This document shows positions 1 through 7,131 of a DNA stretch of 54,646 bases, piece after piece. The notes under the pieces are model-generated. The model was not told the DNA's origin and searched no databases. It saw nothing but the letters and a program-made list of their open reading frames with translations. The position numbers and the translations under genes are program-made. Numbering within the stretch: position 1 is the first letter of the stretch; every line of letters begins with the position of its first letter. Origin of the DNA: Stenomitos frigidus ULC18 (lineage in GTDB: Bacteria; Cyanobacteriota; Cyanobacteriia; Leptolyngbyales; Leptolyngbyaceae); assembly GCF_003003795.1 (NCBI RefSeq), contig NZ_PVWK01000034.1:1-54646 (forward strand), given 5' to 3'.

Positions 1-2
1 AG

Positions 3-302
3 TCCTTTGCACCCGAAGCTCTGGTAGGGACGCTGAATGGCTATGAACACCCCTTAGTCCACTAGCTCAAGCAACAACACAACCTTGATGTCATTGTCTG
101 CAAGCTCGCCCTTCAAGACCGGGAGGAAACCTGTTTGGTGGGCAATCTCGATGCCTTCGCGATCGCGGATGAGCTGCCGCTAGAAACCTTTGGGCAGTGG
201 TTGCCAGCTTGCCTCGATTGGAATGCTGGACAAGACCCAGACCGCTTCCCAACTGTGACGGCGGCTGAGGTGCTCTCTTTCCTCGCTCCCTACCACGACT
301 AA
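3..302 (+). pseudogene. 3' part of an unknown gene with an in-frame stop
   Basis: One forward frame runs from the window edge to a TAA at 300-302 and is broken only by a TAG at 63-65. The part after the TAG encodes about 78 residues of ordinary composition, ending in the motif LSFLAPYHD, and contains a HIP1-like CGATCGC. No ATG follows the TAG in this frame, and no ribosome site is visible. It looks like the tail of a gene that entered the window from the left and has picked up a nonsense mutation. I do not recognise the family. A chance open frame cannot be excluded. Confidence 0.3.
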
Positions 303-405
303 AGCCACAGACAAGGAAAGTCTGGCTTGGGCAAGACATAGTTCAGATCTCAAGGTTGACCTGCTTGAGTTTGCAGAATCGCAAGGCACTCGTGCACAAA
401 CGCTT

Positions 406-915
406 CTAGGGGTCAGCCCGATCGCTCCAAACACCAACTCGCTGTTGTCTCGCCCGCTGCTCGACCAGTGCGATCGTCTCCCAGGCTGGACAAGCTTTTG
501 CTGTCGTCGGGTCTGCCAGCAATAATCCAGCTTCAACTAACGTTAGCTGAAGTAGCTCGCCTGAGAGCGAATGCACCAAGACGGTCTGTTCGCCATCCAA
601 GTAGACCTGATTGCCAAGTTGTTGGAGCCTTTCAGTCAATTGCTGCTTCGCCCGATTGCGCCAGCGCTGCTGTTGGGGCAGCACAACACAAGCAAGACGC
701 ACCTGTCTCTTAACACTCTTTGCATCTGCCACGAGCATCGCATCACCCGCAAGCACCTGCATCACGTCATAAGCAGCCGGGTTTCGCTCCACCCTGGTTT
801 CTGAAGCTTGCTGCCTTCGCATCCAGAGAGAGGCGAGAAAGAGGAGCAACAACAACGCAGGCAGTTTAAGACTGTGAAAGCTTTTTGATACCATTTTGAA
901 GCCAGAAAAGGTCAT
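406..915 (-). CDS. membrane-anchored nuclease-like protein (degenerate SNase fold)
   Basis: About 169 residues from the ATG at 915. An earlier TTG at 927 and a later ATG at 894 are alternatives. An N-terminal hydrophobic segment (LPALLLLLFLASLW) is followed by a domain whose order resembles staphylococcal-nuclease-like proteins: a short beta segment VLAGDAMLVAD, then VKRQVRLACVVLP, then a long helix RAKQQLTERLQQLG, and a C-terminal RARQQRVGVW. The last motif matches the usual ARxxxxGLW ending of such proteins. The acidic metal-binding residues normally found around the VRLxGIDxPE motif are not evident, so activity is doubtful. It lies downstream of the partition genes on the same strand, but about 160 bases of box-rich DNA separate them. 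Confidence 0.55.
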   Translation of the reverse strand: MTFSGFKMVSKSFHSLKLPALLLLLFLASLWMRRQQASETRVERNPAAYDVMQVLAGDAMLVADAKSVKRQVRLACVVLPQQQRWRNRAKQQLTERLQQLGNQVYLDGEQTVLVHSLSGELLQLTLVEAGLLLADPTTAKACPAWETIALVEQRARQQRVGVWSDRADP

Positions 916-961
916 TAAAAGATACAACCCTTAAACCATAGTGATACCCAATGGGGAGACA

Positions 962-978
962 TTAGAACACCGTTCTAA
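962..978. promoter_or_regulatory. 7-bp perfect palindrome upstream of the nuclease-like gene
   Basis: TTAGAAC and GTTCTAA are perfect inverted repeats separated by three bases (ACC). The site sits about 50 bases upstream of the nuclease-like gene and beyond the stop of the ribbon-helix-helix gene. It has no T-tract, so it reads as an operator rather than a terminator. It resembles a Bacillus-type LexA half-site pair but has a spacer of three instead of four, so I do not call it LexA. Confidence 0.3.
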
Positions 979-1001
979 CCGTCAACAACTGGCACCATGC
1001 T

Positions 1002-1063
1002 AGTATCACTCCGGTATCACTTAGATATTTAAATAATTATCGGAGTGATACCGCATTGATACC
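1002..1063. promoter_or_regulatory. phased GATACC boxes, cluster downstream of the RHH gene
   Basis: Four hexamers occur in two pairs: AGTATC at 1002 and GGTATC at 1013 in one orientation, then GATACC at 1047 and 1058 in the other. Members of each pair start exactly 11 bases apart, about one helical turn, and the pairs face each other around an AT-rich centre. TATCACTCCG (1004-1013) is the exact inverse of CGGAGTGATA (1041-1050). Further single boxes lie at 943 and 887. RHH partition proteins typically bind phased short repeats, so this is a plausible centromere or operator. Confidence 0.6.
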
Positions 1064-1075
1064 TAGATGGCATCA

Positions 1076-1366
1076 TTACAACCCAGACTCTTCGCGCTCT
1101 AAATAAGAGAGCATCGCTTCCAGAATCCAATAATGCCTGCTAGTCTTCAGAGGTCGGTTCTGCACCACAGCATCGACCCGTGTTAACAGCGCTGTTGGCA
1201 CCCTCAGCCGTAACGATTGGATCTCTTCCTCTTGGTCTTGTTTCGCTGAAGTCTGTGGCGGCTCAGCCTGTCCAACGACAGACCCACCCTTACTGATAAA
1301 CGATTCTATGGGATCGACCGCTGTCACTTTTGGGGACGATCGGGACGCTCTGGGCTTAATTGGCAT
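1076..1366 (-). CDS. ribbon-helix-helix plasmid partition protein (ParB-type partner)
   Basis: 96 residues. The first 45 are polar and probably disordered (Pro, Ser, Glu rich). The C-terminal half has the ribbon-helix-helix layout: a beta strand IQSLRLRVP, helix TALLTRVDAVVQ, and helix SRHYWILEAMLSYLEREE. It lies 45 bases downstream of parA on the same strand, which is the usual order for small ParA/RHH partition operons. Phased GATACC boxes occur upstream of parA, between the two genes, and downstream. That is what is expected of a protein that both represses the operon and marks the plasmid for segregation. The role is inferred from family layout and context. Confidence 0.75.
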   Translation of the reverse strand: MPIKPRASRSSPKVTAVDPIESFISKGGSVVGQAEPPQTSAKQDQEEEIQSLRLRVPTALLTRVDAVVQNRPLKTSRHYWILEAMLSYLEREESGL

Positions 1367-1385
1367 AACTACTACTTCCCCTTAC

Positions 1386-1402
1386 GATACCGCCATGATA
1401 CC
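1386..1402. promoter_or_regulatory. phased GATACC pair between parA and the RHH gene
   Basis: GATACC at 1386 and again at 1397, 11 bases apart and in the same orientation, lie in the 45-base gap between the parA stop and the RHH start. The spacing equals that of the two other clusters around the operon. Confidence 0.55.
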
Positions 1403-1411
1403 TTAATGGCT

Positions 1412-2119
1412 TCATTTTGACTTCGCTTTGATTCCTTTGCGATTCCCTTTCGGTGCCTCTGTAACACCAAAAACATAGCGATAGAGCGCTTCCATTTCCG
1501 CGATCGCCTTCTTATCCTTTGCCTTGAGTTCCGAAACGGCTAACCCCTCCCCTCCTGTATTACGGAAAGCGCGACGGTTGACGATCGGCAGATCAACGTA
1601 CTGGAGTTCTGGCGCTTCCTGCTTCGCCAGGTCTGCTGCCTGCTGGTTCTCTGATCCTCGCGCATCCGCCTTATTCAGAACGCAGTAAGCTACCAGGTCT
1701 GGATTAATCACCCGCGCCTCCCTCACAAGCTCCGAGAACGGTGCCAGCGTCCACACATCGTAGGAGCCAGGAAGAAACGGCACCAGATAGACATTGCCCA
1801 CCAGCAACGCCGCTCTCTGACTGCCCGTATCCCGACCGCCCACGTCGATCACAATATCGTCATACTTTTCCTTGAGATTTAGCACCTCGGAGCGGACAGC
1901 CGCACCATAAAGCTGGACGGCTGTAAAACCAGCCCTACCTAAAAGCTCATTCCGTTGGAGCACGAAATCAGAAGCGCTGCCCTGCTCATCCGCATCCACC
2001 AGCATCACCTCATACCGTTGCCCCCCCGCTTTCGGCTCCAAAGAACGCAAAACAGTGAGGTTGGTCGCAATGGTCGTCTTACCAACGCCTCCCTTTGTCC
2101 CACCGACCACAATGATCAT
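1412..2119 (-). CDS. parA: ParA-type partition ATPase
   Basis: 235 residues. The protein opens with the deviant Walker A signature KGGVGKTT at residues 9-16. LVDADEQGSASDF follows near residue 40, then the switch region DIVIDVGGRD and a C-terminal helical part. It is the short ParA type that lacks an N-terminal DNA-binding domain, and such proteins normally work with a small partner supplied by the next gene, here the RHH protein. It drives plasmid segregation by ATP-dependent interaction with the nucleoid. Three GATACC-type boxes lie 13-40 bases upstream of its ATG, so expression is probably autoregulated by the partner. Confidence 0.92.
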   Translation of the reverse strand: MIIVVGGTKGGVGKTTIATNLTVLRSLEPKAGGQRYEVMLVDADEQGSASDFVLQRNELLGRAGFTAVQLYGAAVRSEVLNLKEKYDDIVIDVGGRDTGSQRAALLVGNVYLVPFLPGSYDVWTLAPFSELVREARVINPDLVAYCVLNKADARGSENQQAADLAKQEAPELQYVDLPIVNRRAFRNTGGEGLAVSELKAKDKKAIAEMEALYRYVFGVTEAPKGNRKGIKAKSK

Positions 2120-2131
2120 TTCTGCACCTTT

Positions 2132-2159
2132 GATACTATTGTGATACCGCGATGGTATC
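2132..2159. promoter_or_regulatory. three 11-bp-phased GATACC boxes upstream of parA
   Basis: GATACT at 2132, GATACC at 2143 and the inverted form GGTATC at 2154 start exactly 11 bases apart, immediately upstream of the parA start at 2119. This is the expected position of an operator for the partition operon and a candidate parS. Confidence 0.6.
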
Positions 2160-2214
2160 TTTTTTATCTATTTGACGTACCAGATTGGAGTCAAATATAG
2201 ACCATAGCAAGCCG

Positions 2215-2235
2215 CACTGAAAGTTTTTACAGTGA
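2215..2235. repeat. 21-bp dispersed repeat, copy 1
   Basis: This 21-base sequence with CACTG and CAGTG ends recurs exactly, on the opposite strand, at 51862-51882. A looser match (17 of 21) lies at 7104-7124. It is itself an imperfect palindrome. No gene is apparent in the surrounding 2160-2310 stretch. Confidence 0.5.
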
Positions 2236-2309
2236 CACCAAGCAAAAAAGGAGTCCAGGCTATAGCTAAACTCCCCACACGAACTACTACCTTTTGCAAA
2301 GGAAAAAGC

Positions 2310-2564
2310 TCATCGATCCCTTGACCAGAGATCCCAGAGCGTTTGGGCTGTACGCGCTGGCACACCGAAGCGCTTGAGATTAGCAGCAGAGCCAAAAGCA
2401 CCACAAACCCATCTAACAACCTGCCAGCGACCAGCAGACTGCTTGAGAATAGCTTGTCCACCTATATTCTCAGTAGACCAACTTAGGAGTGCATAACCAT
2501 CAGACACAACAACACGATCCACCTTGACACTCCCCGCTCTAAAGAGACGGGGATTCTTAAGCAA
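2310..2564 (-). pseudogene. fragment of a conserved cyanobacterial hypothetical protein
   Basis: The recognisable part is 2310-2520. It encodes VDRVVVSDGYALLSW, then GGQAILKQSAGRWQVV, and ends in GVPARTAQTLWDLW. This matches from memory a small secreted cyanobacterial family of the form (V)SxxYALxxW...GGQALLxxxxGxWQVV...LxxxGVPxxxAQxL. The first 14 residues of the open frame are encoded by the terminal hairpin of the adjacent IS200/IS605-type element. The native N-terminus has therefore been replaced. No matching N-terminal half was found beyond the element. Confidence 0.5.
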
Positions 2565-2622
2565 TCCAGAATCGGACTCTTAAAGGCGAAGTCAAAGCGC
2601 ACTGGTTGGCATCCGTAACTTG

Positions 2623-2922
2623 TCATTCCCCTTTTGCCTCGTCTTCGAGTTGCTGGATATAGCGTTCGGTTTTTGGCTTCGGAAGTAGCCGCAAAAGCAC
2701 AATGTCATGAATCTTTGCAGCGGAAATGAATTCTGGATGCGCTTGATGTGCGTAGAACTGTGCGGCGCTTAAAATCTCGCTGATTTCGTAAGGATCGTTT
2801 TGCAAATACGCGGGAACGTGCTGAAGGGTCTCTTGGGTTACTTGATACAAAACCGCCTCCAAATCTAAACCCTCACTAAGCAATTCTTTAACTCGTTGAG
2901 CCATCTCAGAACCTTCAATCAT
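2623..2922 (-). CDS. hypothetical protein, passenger in the IS200/IS605-type element
   Basis: 99 residues, or 93 from the ATG at 2904 (MAQRVKELL). I do not recognise the family. It is predicted mostly helical and acidic with a charged C-terminus (ERYIQQLEDEAKGE), and has no membrane segment. It is divergent from the transposase gene with 63 bases between the starts. It lies inside the hairpins that bound the element, so it would move with it. An 8-bp inverted repeat at 2942/2979 flanks the shared promoter region. It could be an accessory or regulatory gene of the element, or an unrelated gene trapped between two element remnants. Confidence 0.5.
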   Translation of the reverse strand: MIEGSEMAQRVKELLSEGLDLEAVLYQVTQETLQHVPAYLQNDPYEISEILSAAQFYAHQAHPEFISAAKIHDIVLLRLLPKPKTERYIQQLEDEAKGE

Positions 2923-2941
2923 TTGTCGTTATCCTTGCTAC

Positions 2942-2986
2942 TATCGACATAAGACTACTATAACAGCTAAAATGGAATTGTCGATA
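2942..2986. promoter_or_regulatory. divergent promoter region with an 8-bp inverted repeat
   Basis: TATCGACA at 2942-2949 and TGTCGATA at 2979-2986 are perfect inverses. They bracket the gap between the passenger gene and tnpA, and the second arm ends in the A of the tnpA ATG. It is a plausible operator for both genes. Confidence 0.35.
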
Positions 2987-3417
2987 TGTTGGTAGAAAAC
3001 TACAAAGATTTCATGAGAAAGCAGAGCTTTGAATACCAGCACTACAACCATTCCGTAGGTTTAGCTATTGTCCATTTTGTCTTCGTGCCAAAGCGTCGTA
3101 AGCCTGTCTTGCGGGGTGAGGTCAGAAACAGGCTTACGACGCTTTGGCAAGAGTTAGCGATTGAGAAAAAATGGAATATCAGGGCTTGCGAGATTGCGCC
3201 TGACCACATCCATTTGTTTGTTGAGATTCATCCCACAGACCCGATTCACTTGGTTGTGAAGGCGTTTAAGGGTCGATCTTCTTTCTATCTACGGAAGGAG
3301 TTTCCTGAATTGTTGAAACTGCCTAGCCTATGGAGCAAAAGCTACTTCTTCAGCACGGCTGGCAACGTGAGTGCGATTACCATTCAGAAATACATCGAAG
3401 ATCCACACCATCATTGA
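2986..3417 (+). CDS. tnpA: IS200/IS605-family Y1 transposase TnpA
   Basis: 143 residues. The HUH metal-binding motif appears as PDHIHLFVE near residue 68. The catalytic tyrosine is in TIQKYIEDP close to the C-terminus. The core FVPKRRKPVL and LAIEKKWNIRACEIAPDH follow the family pattern, and the length is normal (about 130-145). The enzyme cuts and joins single-stranded element ends through a 5' phosphotyrosine. The first 25 residues before the conserved core are slightly longer than usual, so an internal start is possible. The coding sequence contains a long perfect inverted repeat (3086-3149, separate entry). No TnpB partner is present. Confidence 0.88.
   Translation: MLVENYKDFMRKQSFEYQHYNHSVGLAIVHFVFVPKRRKPVLRGEVRNRLTTLWQELAIEKKWNIRACEIAPDHIHLFVEIHPTDPIHLVVKAFKGRSSFYLRKEFPELLKLPSLWSKSYFFSTAGNVSAITIQKYIEDPHHH
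3086..3149. repeat. 22-bp perfect inverted repeat inside tnpA
   Basis: Positions 3086-3107 and 3128-3149 are exact reverse complements with a 20-base loop. They encode VPKRRKPV on one side and RNRLTTLWQ on the other, both normal parts of the transposase. As RNA this would be a very stable hairpin within the message. Confidence 0.85.
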
Positions 3418-3544
3418 ATACAGGCGGCTCAAGCCGCTAGTTGGGCTTTCCACCTCGCTCTAAAGAGACGAGGCTACCAGCCCTATCAGCTATTTCTGGT
3501 GTTGTTGATCTAGCTTCTTGCCACTCAACCGGGACGGCTTGGTG

Positions 3545-4555
3545 CTATGCAGCCTGAGCAATCAAAACCGCCATCACACTTGCTGGCAAGAGGTTTGCCT
3601 GCATCACCCCATCCCAGACTGTAAGCACAGGCGTTTCACCGTGACTCACAATAAAATTGCCAACCGCTCCAGAAAGAAGCAACTCTGCATTCAAGCCTGG
3701 GAAGGAAAGCGACCCAACCTCAAGAGCCGCCTCTAAAGCCGGGATGAGTAAGGCACTAGCAGACTCCAAATCCGCCTCGTAAATGGCTCTCAAGCGTCCC
3801 AACCGCGATTGCATTTCAGCCGTCAAACCGCCCACCTCACGCAAGGTACGATCGTCCACCTCATAGCCGTGATGTTGGAATTTAGCGATGAAATCGCCAA
3901 TGCGTCCGAGTTTGTCAGTATCAAACGGTTCGAGCACGCTCACGATCGTTTTCCAGGTTCGCAGTTTGGAAGCCGTCAGACGATTGCGAAACGCGATAAT
4001 ATCCTGCGTTTCAGCCGTGTTAGGGGCAGGCACAAACTTCGATTCTGCCTGCGGTTTGGGAGAGTTGGCATAGCGCTCTTGCTTTTGGGCTTTTTCGTCC
4101 GCTGTCCGCTGCACCATGCGCTTAGTAGTAGCGGGACAGGTTGCCTCATAAAGATCGGGAGCAATCTCCCGCAGTCTCGCCCAGACACCTTCTTCGCGCT
4201 GAGGCGTATACATGAGCGCTGGGGCACAATGCGTCACATCAAGCTTGCTCAGTGTCTCTTGCCGAAAGTCATCCGAGATCTCCAACTCTAGACCTGCCTG
4301 GTCAATGAGACTCAATGCCGCTGCATCGTGGGGAATGTGGCGTTCAGAGCAAAATTGCTGCCAACCAAAGACATCCGTCAGCAAGGCATAGAAAGCCTCC
4401 CCGTTTGTACGCTGTACTTGCATTGACTTGTCCCCAACTATCTGATTTTTGGAGCCAAAAATACCGCGTACTGCCTGCTGGGACTTGCGGGCACTCAGTT
4501 GAGCGATCGAGACGGCTGTGAGCGTGAGCGCTTCCTTTTCGGGAGTAGCAACCAT
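3545..4555 (-). CDS. plasmid protein of unknown function, 336 residues
   Basis: I do not recognise a family. The protein is soluble, with no signal or membrane segment. A charged linker near residues 150-185 (KAQKQERYANSPKPQAESK) separates an N-terminal part from a helical C-terminal part with RNRLTASKLRTWKTIVSVLEPF and a run of long helices. Its start lies 56 bases downstream of the topA stop on the same strand, so the two are probably co-transcribed. The context suggests plasmid maintenance or DNA processing, but the sequence alone gives no function. The adjoining 3418-3544 holds the right end of the IS200/IS605-type element. Confidence 0.65.
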   Translation of the reverse strand: MVATPEKEALTLTAVSIAQLSARKSQQAVRGIFGSKNQIVGDKSMQVQRTNGEAFYALLTDVFGWQQFCSERHIPHDAAALSLIDQAGLELEISDDFRQETLSKLDVTHCAPALMYTPQREEGVWARLREIAPDLYEATCPATTKRMVQRTADEKAQKQERYANSPKPQAESKFVPAPNTAETQDIIAFRNRLTASKLRTWKTIVSVLEPFDTDKLGRIGDFIAKFQHHGYEVDDRTLREVGGLTAEMQSRLGRLRAIYEADLESASALLIPALEAALEVGSLSFPGLNAELLLSGAVGNFIVSHGETPVLTVWDGVMQANLLPASVMAVLIAQAA

Positions 4556-4611
4556 GATGTTTGATCCTTTGGGTAAGGTTAAGGTTAATTAGTGAGCAGA
4601 GAAAACCGGGT

Positions 4612-6882
4612 TCAAGTCGTTTTCGACTTCTTTGGGGCAGTTGTCCTACCAGGGGATTTGGTACTGGTAGCCTTGCTCCTACCAGCAGGCTTCGTTGCAC
4701 TGCCAGCAAGCTTTTCGGTCATCGGTTCAGCTTCCAATTTGAAGCTCCAGAACCCACCCTTTTTACTTTGGAAGTAGACCGAAAGCTCCTTCTTTTGCGG
4801 GTCTTTGCCACAGTCGCCAGAGCAACGCAGCATGAGCTTGCTGGCACCCTCTTTGCTATAGGCAAACTCTTCTAGGGGCTTGCCACAACACTGGCAGACG
4901 AACGTTGTGAGCTTGCCTGGAGTCTTCGGCACACCGCTCGACTCACCCTTTTGCAGCCACTTAGCAGCCTTGTCATTCCAGAACATGACCAGATCGGCAC
5001 AGGTCATGCATTTGAGGAAGAAGGGTTTGGAACTAAAGGTTTGAGCCTTGCGGTACGGCACCTGACTGAGCGGCTGGCTGCAACCGGGACAGGAGACATC
5101 AGACTTCGCATATGCCCTCGGTTGCTCCACGGCATCAATATCAATGCCAGCCTTGAGCAGCGCCGGACGAAAGAATTTGAAATCAAAGGCGATCAGGTAT
5201 TGCTCCCATTCCTTCTCCCCTGCCGCAATGAGATCCAAATCGGTTTCCATCTTGGCGGTAAACTTGCTGTCAATCACTGCCGGGAAGACTTTAGCGAGGA
5301 TATCAGTTGTCTTCATCCCCAAAGATGTAGGCACCATCGACTTTTTCTGAAAAGTGACGTATTCCCGGTCTTTCAACGTTTTGATGATGTTGGCAAACGT
5401 ACTGGGTCGTCCAATCCCCAACCTTTCGAGGGTTTGCACTAACGAAGGCTCCGTAAACCGACCAGGGGGACTGGTCTTTTTCGCTTCGTGCCACACCTTC
5501 TGCACTGTCAAGGCTTGACCCTCTTGCACTGCCGGGAGTTGAGTGTCACCGCCCAGGTCAGAGAGGATTGTGGTGTAACCAGGTGCTTTGAGGATCGAGC
5601 CACGCGCTTCCCAAAACGTTGTACCCGACTGAATCACGATCCGGCTTTTGTCCAGTTGAGCAGGCGCACACTGAGAGGCAACCGCTCGCTGCCAGATCAA
5701 GGTATACAGCTTCAATTGGTCGTCGGAAAGAAAGGACTGCATCGCCTCTGGCGTAAACTTCACTTCCACCGGACGGATCGCTTCGTGGGCACCCTGAGAG
5801 CCTTCTTTTGCCTTGTGCTTGGTCGTTTTAGTCGGCACCAAAGCGGGATGTTGCTCACTCAACCAGTGGCGCACCTCCTCACAAAATTCAGGTGATAGGT
5901 CAACCGAGTCCGTCCGGTGATAGGTGATCGCACCATGCCGGGAACCATCGGGCAATGGCACCCCTTCAAATAACTCCTGAGCAAGGCTCATCGAGCGATC
6001 GCTACTAAACCCATACTTCACCCCTGCTGCCTGCTGGAGTGCTGAAGTAGTGAGTGCTGGTGGCGGTGCTTTCTGCGTGTTGCGACTGGTGCACTCGGTA
6101 ATCCGGTGGGGGTTGGCACAAGCAATACCCACCAGTCGATCGGCTTCGGCTAAACTCGTCACCCGTTGCCGAGCTTCCGACGCTCCTGACTCTGCCGGAT
6201 CAGCCGCATCATCAACGGCAGCGCTCTCCGCTTCGACTTCAGCGATCGCTTCCGAACCCAAATAGGAAGCGGTAAACCCCTCACCATACCGCGCACTCAG
6301 CGACCAGTAGGGCACAGGCTTAAAGTTTTCAATCTGCCGTTCACGCGCCACCAACAGTTGCAAAGCTGCCGACTGCACTCGTCCAGCCGACTTACCACCA
6401 CCACCGTTTTGCACAATGCGCGATAGCTTGAACCCGACTCGCTTATCGAGACATTGCCGGGACCGCTGCGCGTTGATCAATGCCATATCCAGTTGCCGAG
6501 GATTAGCGATCGCAGCTTTGACGGCTGCTTCCGTAATCTGGGTGTAGGTCACACGATGGATGGGTTTTTTCCCACAGATTTGCTGTTGAAGGTGCCACGC
6601 GATCGCCTCACCTTCCCGGTCGGGGTCAGTGGCTAACCAAATGCTGTCCGCTCGACTGGCTAACCCCTTAAGCTTTTTGATCACGCTCTCACCACGTTCC
6701 CCATTGGCAACGTAGCGACACACCACACTTTTCTCTGTAATTTCAAACCCCAAGTTCTCGTTGCCATCACTGGCAAGCGTCGTAATATGCCCGACGCTGG
6801 CAGCAACTTCCCAATCAGCACCGAGAAACCCTTTAATCGACTTCACCTTGTTCGGTGACTCAACAATGAGTAATTTAGACAT
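4612..6882 (-). CDS. topA: type IA DNA topoisomerase (TopA-like), plasmid-borne
   Basis: 756 residues. The Toprim domain shows LLIVESPNK (Glu8) and ATDPDREGEAI (Asp86, Asp88). The active-site tyrosine is Tyr321 in ITYHRTDSVDLSP, preceded by the conserved PPPALTTSALQQ. QTLERLGIGRPSTFANI follows, as in TopA. The C-terminus carries two cysteine-rich modules, CPGC..CMTC and CQCCG..CSGDCG, that probably bind zinc, then a basic tail (SKATSTKSPGRTTAPKKSKTT). The enzyme relaxes negative supercoils. An additional topA on a large plasmid is common next to conjugation or replication genes. It is followed in the same direction by the unknown 336-residue protein. Confidence 0.93.
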   Translation of the reverse strand: MSKLLIVESPNKVKSIKGFLGADWEVAASVGHITTLASDGNENLGFEITEKSVVCRYVANGERGESVIKKLKGLASRADSIWLATDPDREGEAIAWHLQQQICGKKPIHRVTYTQITEAAVKAAIANPRQLDMALINAQRSRQCLDKRVGFKLSRIVQNGGGGKSAGRVQSAALQLLVARERQIENFKPVPYWSLSARYGEGFTASYLGSEAIAEVEAESAAVDDAADPAESGASEARQRVTSLAEADRLVGIACANPHRITECTSRNTQKAPPPALTTSALQQAAGVKYGFSSDRSMSLAQELFEGVPLPDGSRHGAITYHRTDSVDLSPEFCEEVRHWLSEQHPALVPTKTTKHKAKEGSQGAHEAIRPVEVKFTPEAMQSFLSDDQLKLYTLIWQRAVASQCAPAQLDKSRIVIQSGTTFWEARGSILKAPGYTTILSDLGGDTQLPAVQEGQALTVQKVWHEAKKTSPPGRFTEPSLVQTLERLGIGRPSTFANIIKTLKDREYVTFQKKSMVPTSLGMKTTDILAKVFPAVIDSKFTAKMETDLDLIAAGEKEWEQYLIAFDFKFFRPALLKAGIDIDAVEQPRAYAKSDVSCPGCSQPLSQVPYRKAQTFSSKPFFLKCMTCADLVMFWNDKAAKWLQKGESSGVPKTPGKLTTFVCQCCGKPLEEFAYSKEGASKLMLRCSGDCGKDPQKKELSVYFQSKKGGFWSFKLEAEPMTEKLAGSATKPAGRSKATSTKSPGRTTAPKKSKTT

Positions 6883-7131
6883 GATCTTTTCCAGTTTGTG
6901 TGCATGAATAACTGGAGAGGGGGCGACTCCGATTGAATTGACTTGAAACCTTTGCTGTAAGCCGTTTGGCGCTTACTTTATTCCTTTTAGTCTTCCCACC
7001 TGGAGGGCTTAAACTCGTGTGTGGGATTGCTTCACCGTGGCTTTACCGCTGTGCCAGCTCTTCTGGATCGTATTGATAAATAAGCTTTGCCATGACTGTC
7101 AACCAGTGAAAAATTTTACAGTGGACATGAA
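6883..7131. other. intergenic region between the giant gene and topA
   Basis: About 250 bases without a gene. A loose third copy of the CACTG/CAGTG repeat lies at 7104-7124, just past the giant gene's stop. The stretch could hold a topA promoter, but no clear -10/-35 pair or factor-independent terminator is visible. Confidence 0.4.

Larger units (their letters stand above)
2527..3485. mobile_element. IS200/IS605-type element with terminal hairpins
   Basis: Two related imperfect hairpins with the same central CTCTAAAGAGA lie at 2530-2552 and 3452-3472. Their outer arms are CCCCG/CGGGG and CCTCG/CGAGG. Both carry the unpaired A on the 3' side, so they are in the same orientation. Single-strand transposons of this family carry such subterminal hairpins at both ends and no terminal inverted repeats. 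Between them lie a Y1 transposase gene and a divergent small gene. Exact ends are uncertain. Confidence 0.6.

Noticed and set aside
962-978. Palindrome as a LexA (SOS) box
   Set aside because: GAAC/GTTC spacing is 3, whereas the Bacillus-type box needs 4 and the cyanobacterial LexA motif differs.
2168-2461. Minus-strand open frame of 97 codons with a hydrophobic stretch
   Set aside because: It overlaps the recognisable hypothetical-protein fragment at 2310-2564 in another frame, and its composition looks like a shadow.
2590-2625. TnpB-type guide RNA next to the left hairpin of the IS200/IS605-type element
   Set aside because: The hairpin resembles ends of tnpB-bearing elements, but no tnpB or remnant with a RuvC motif is present, so an omega RNA cannot be supported.
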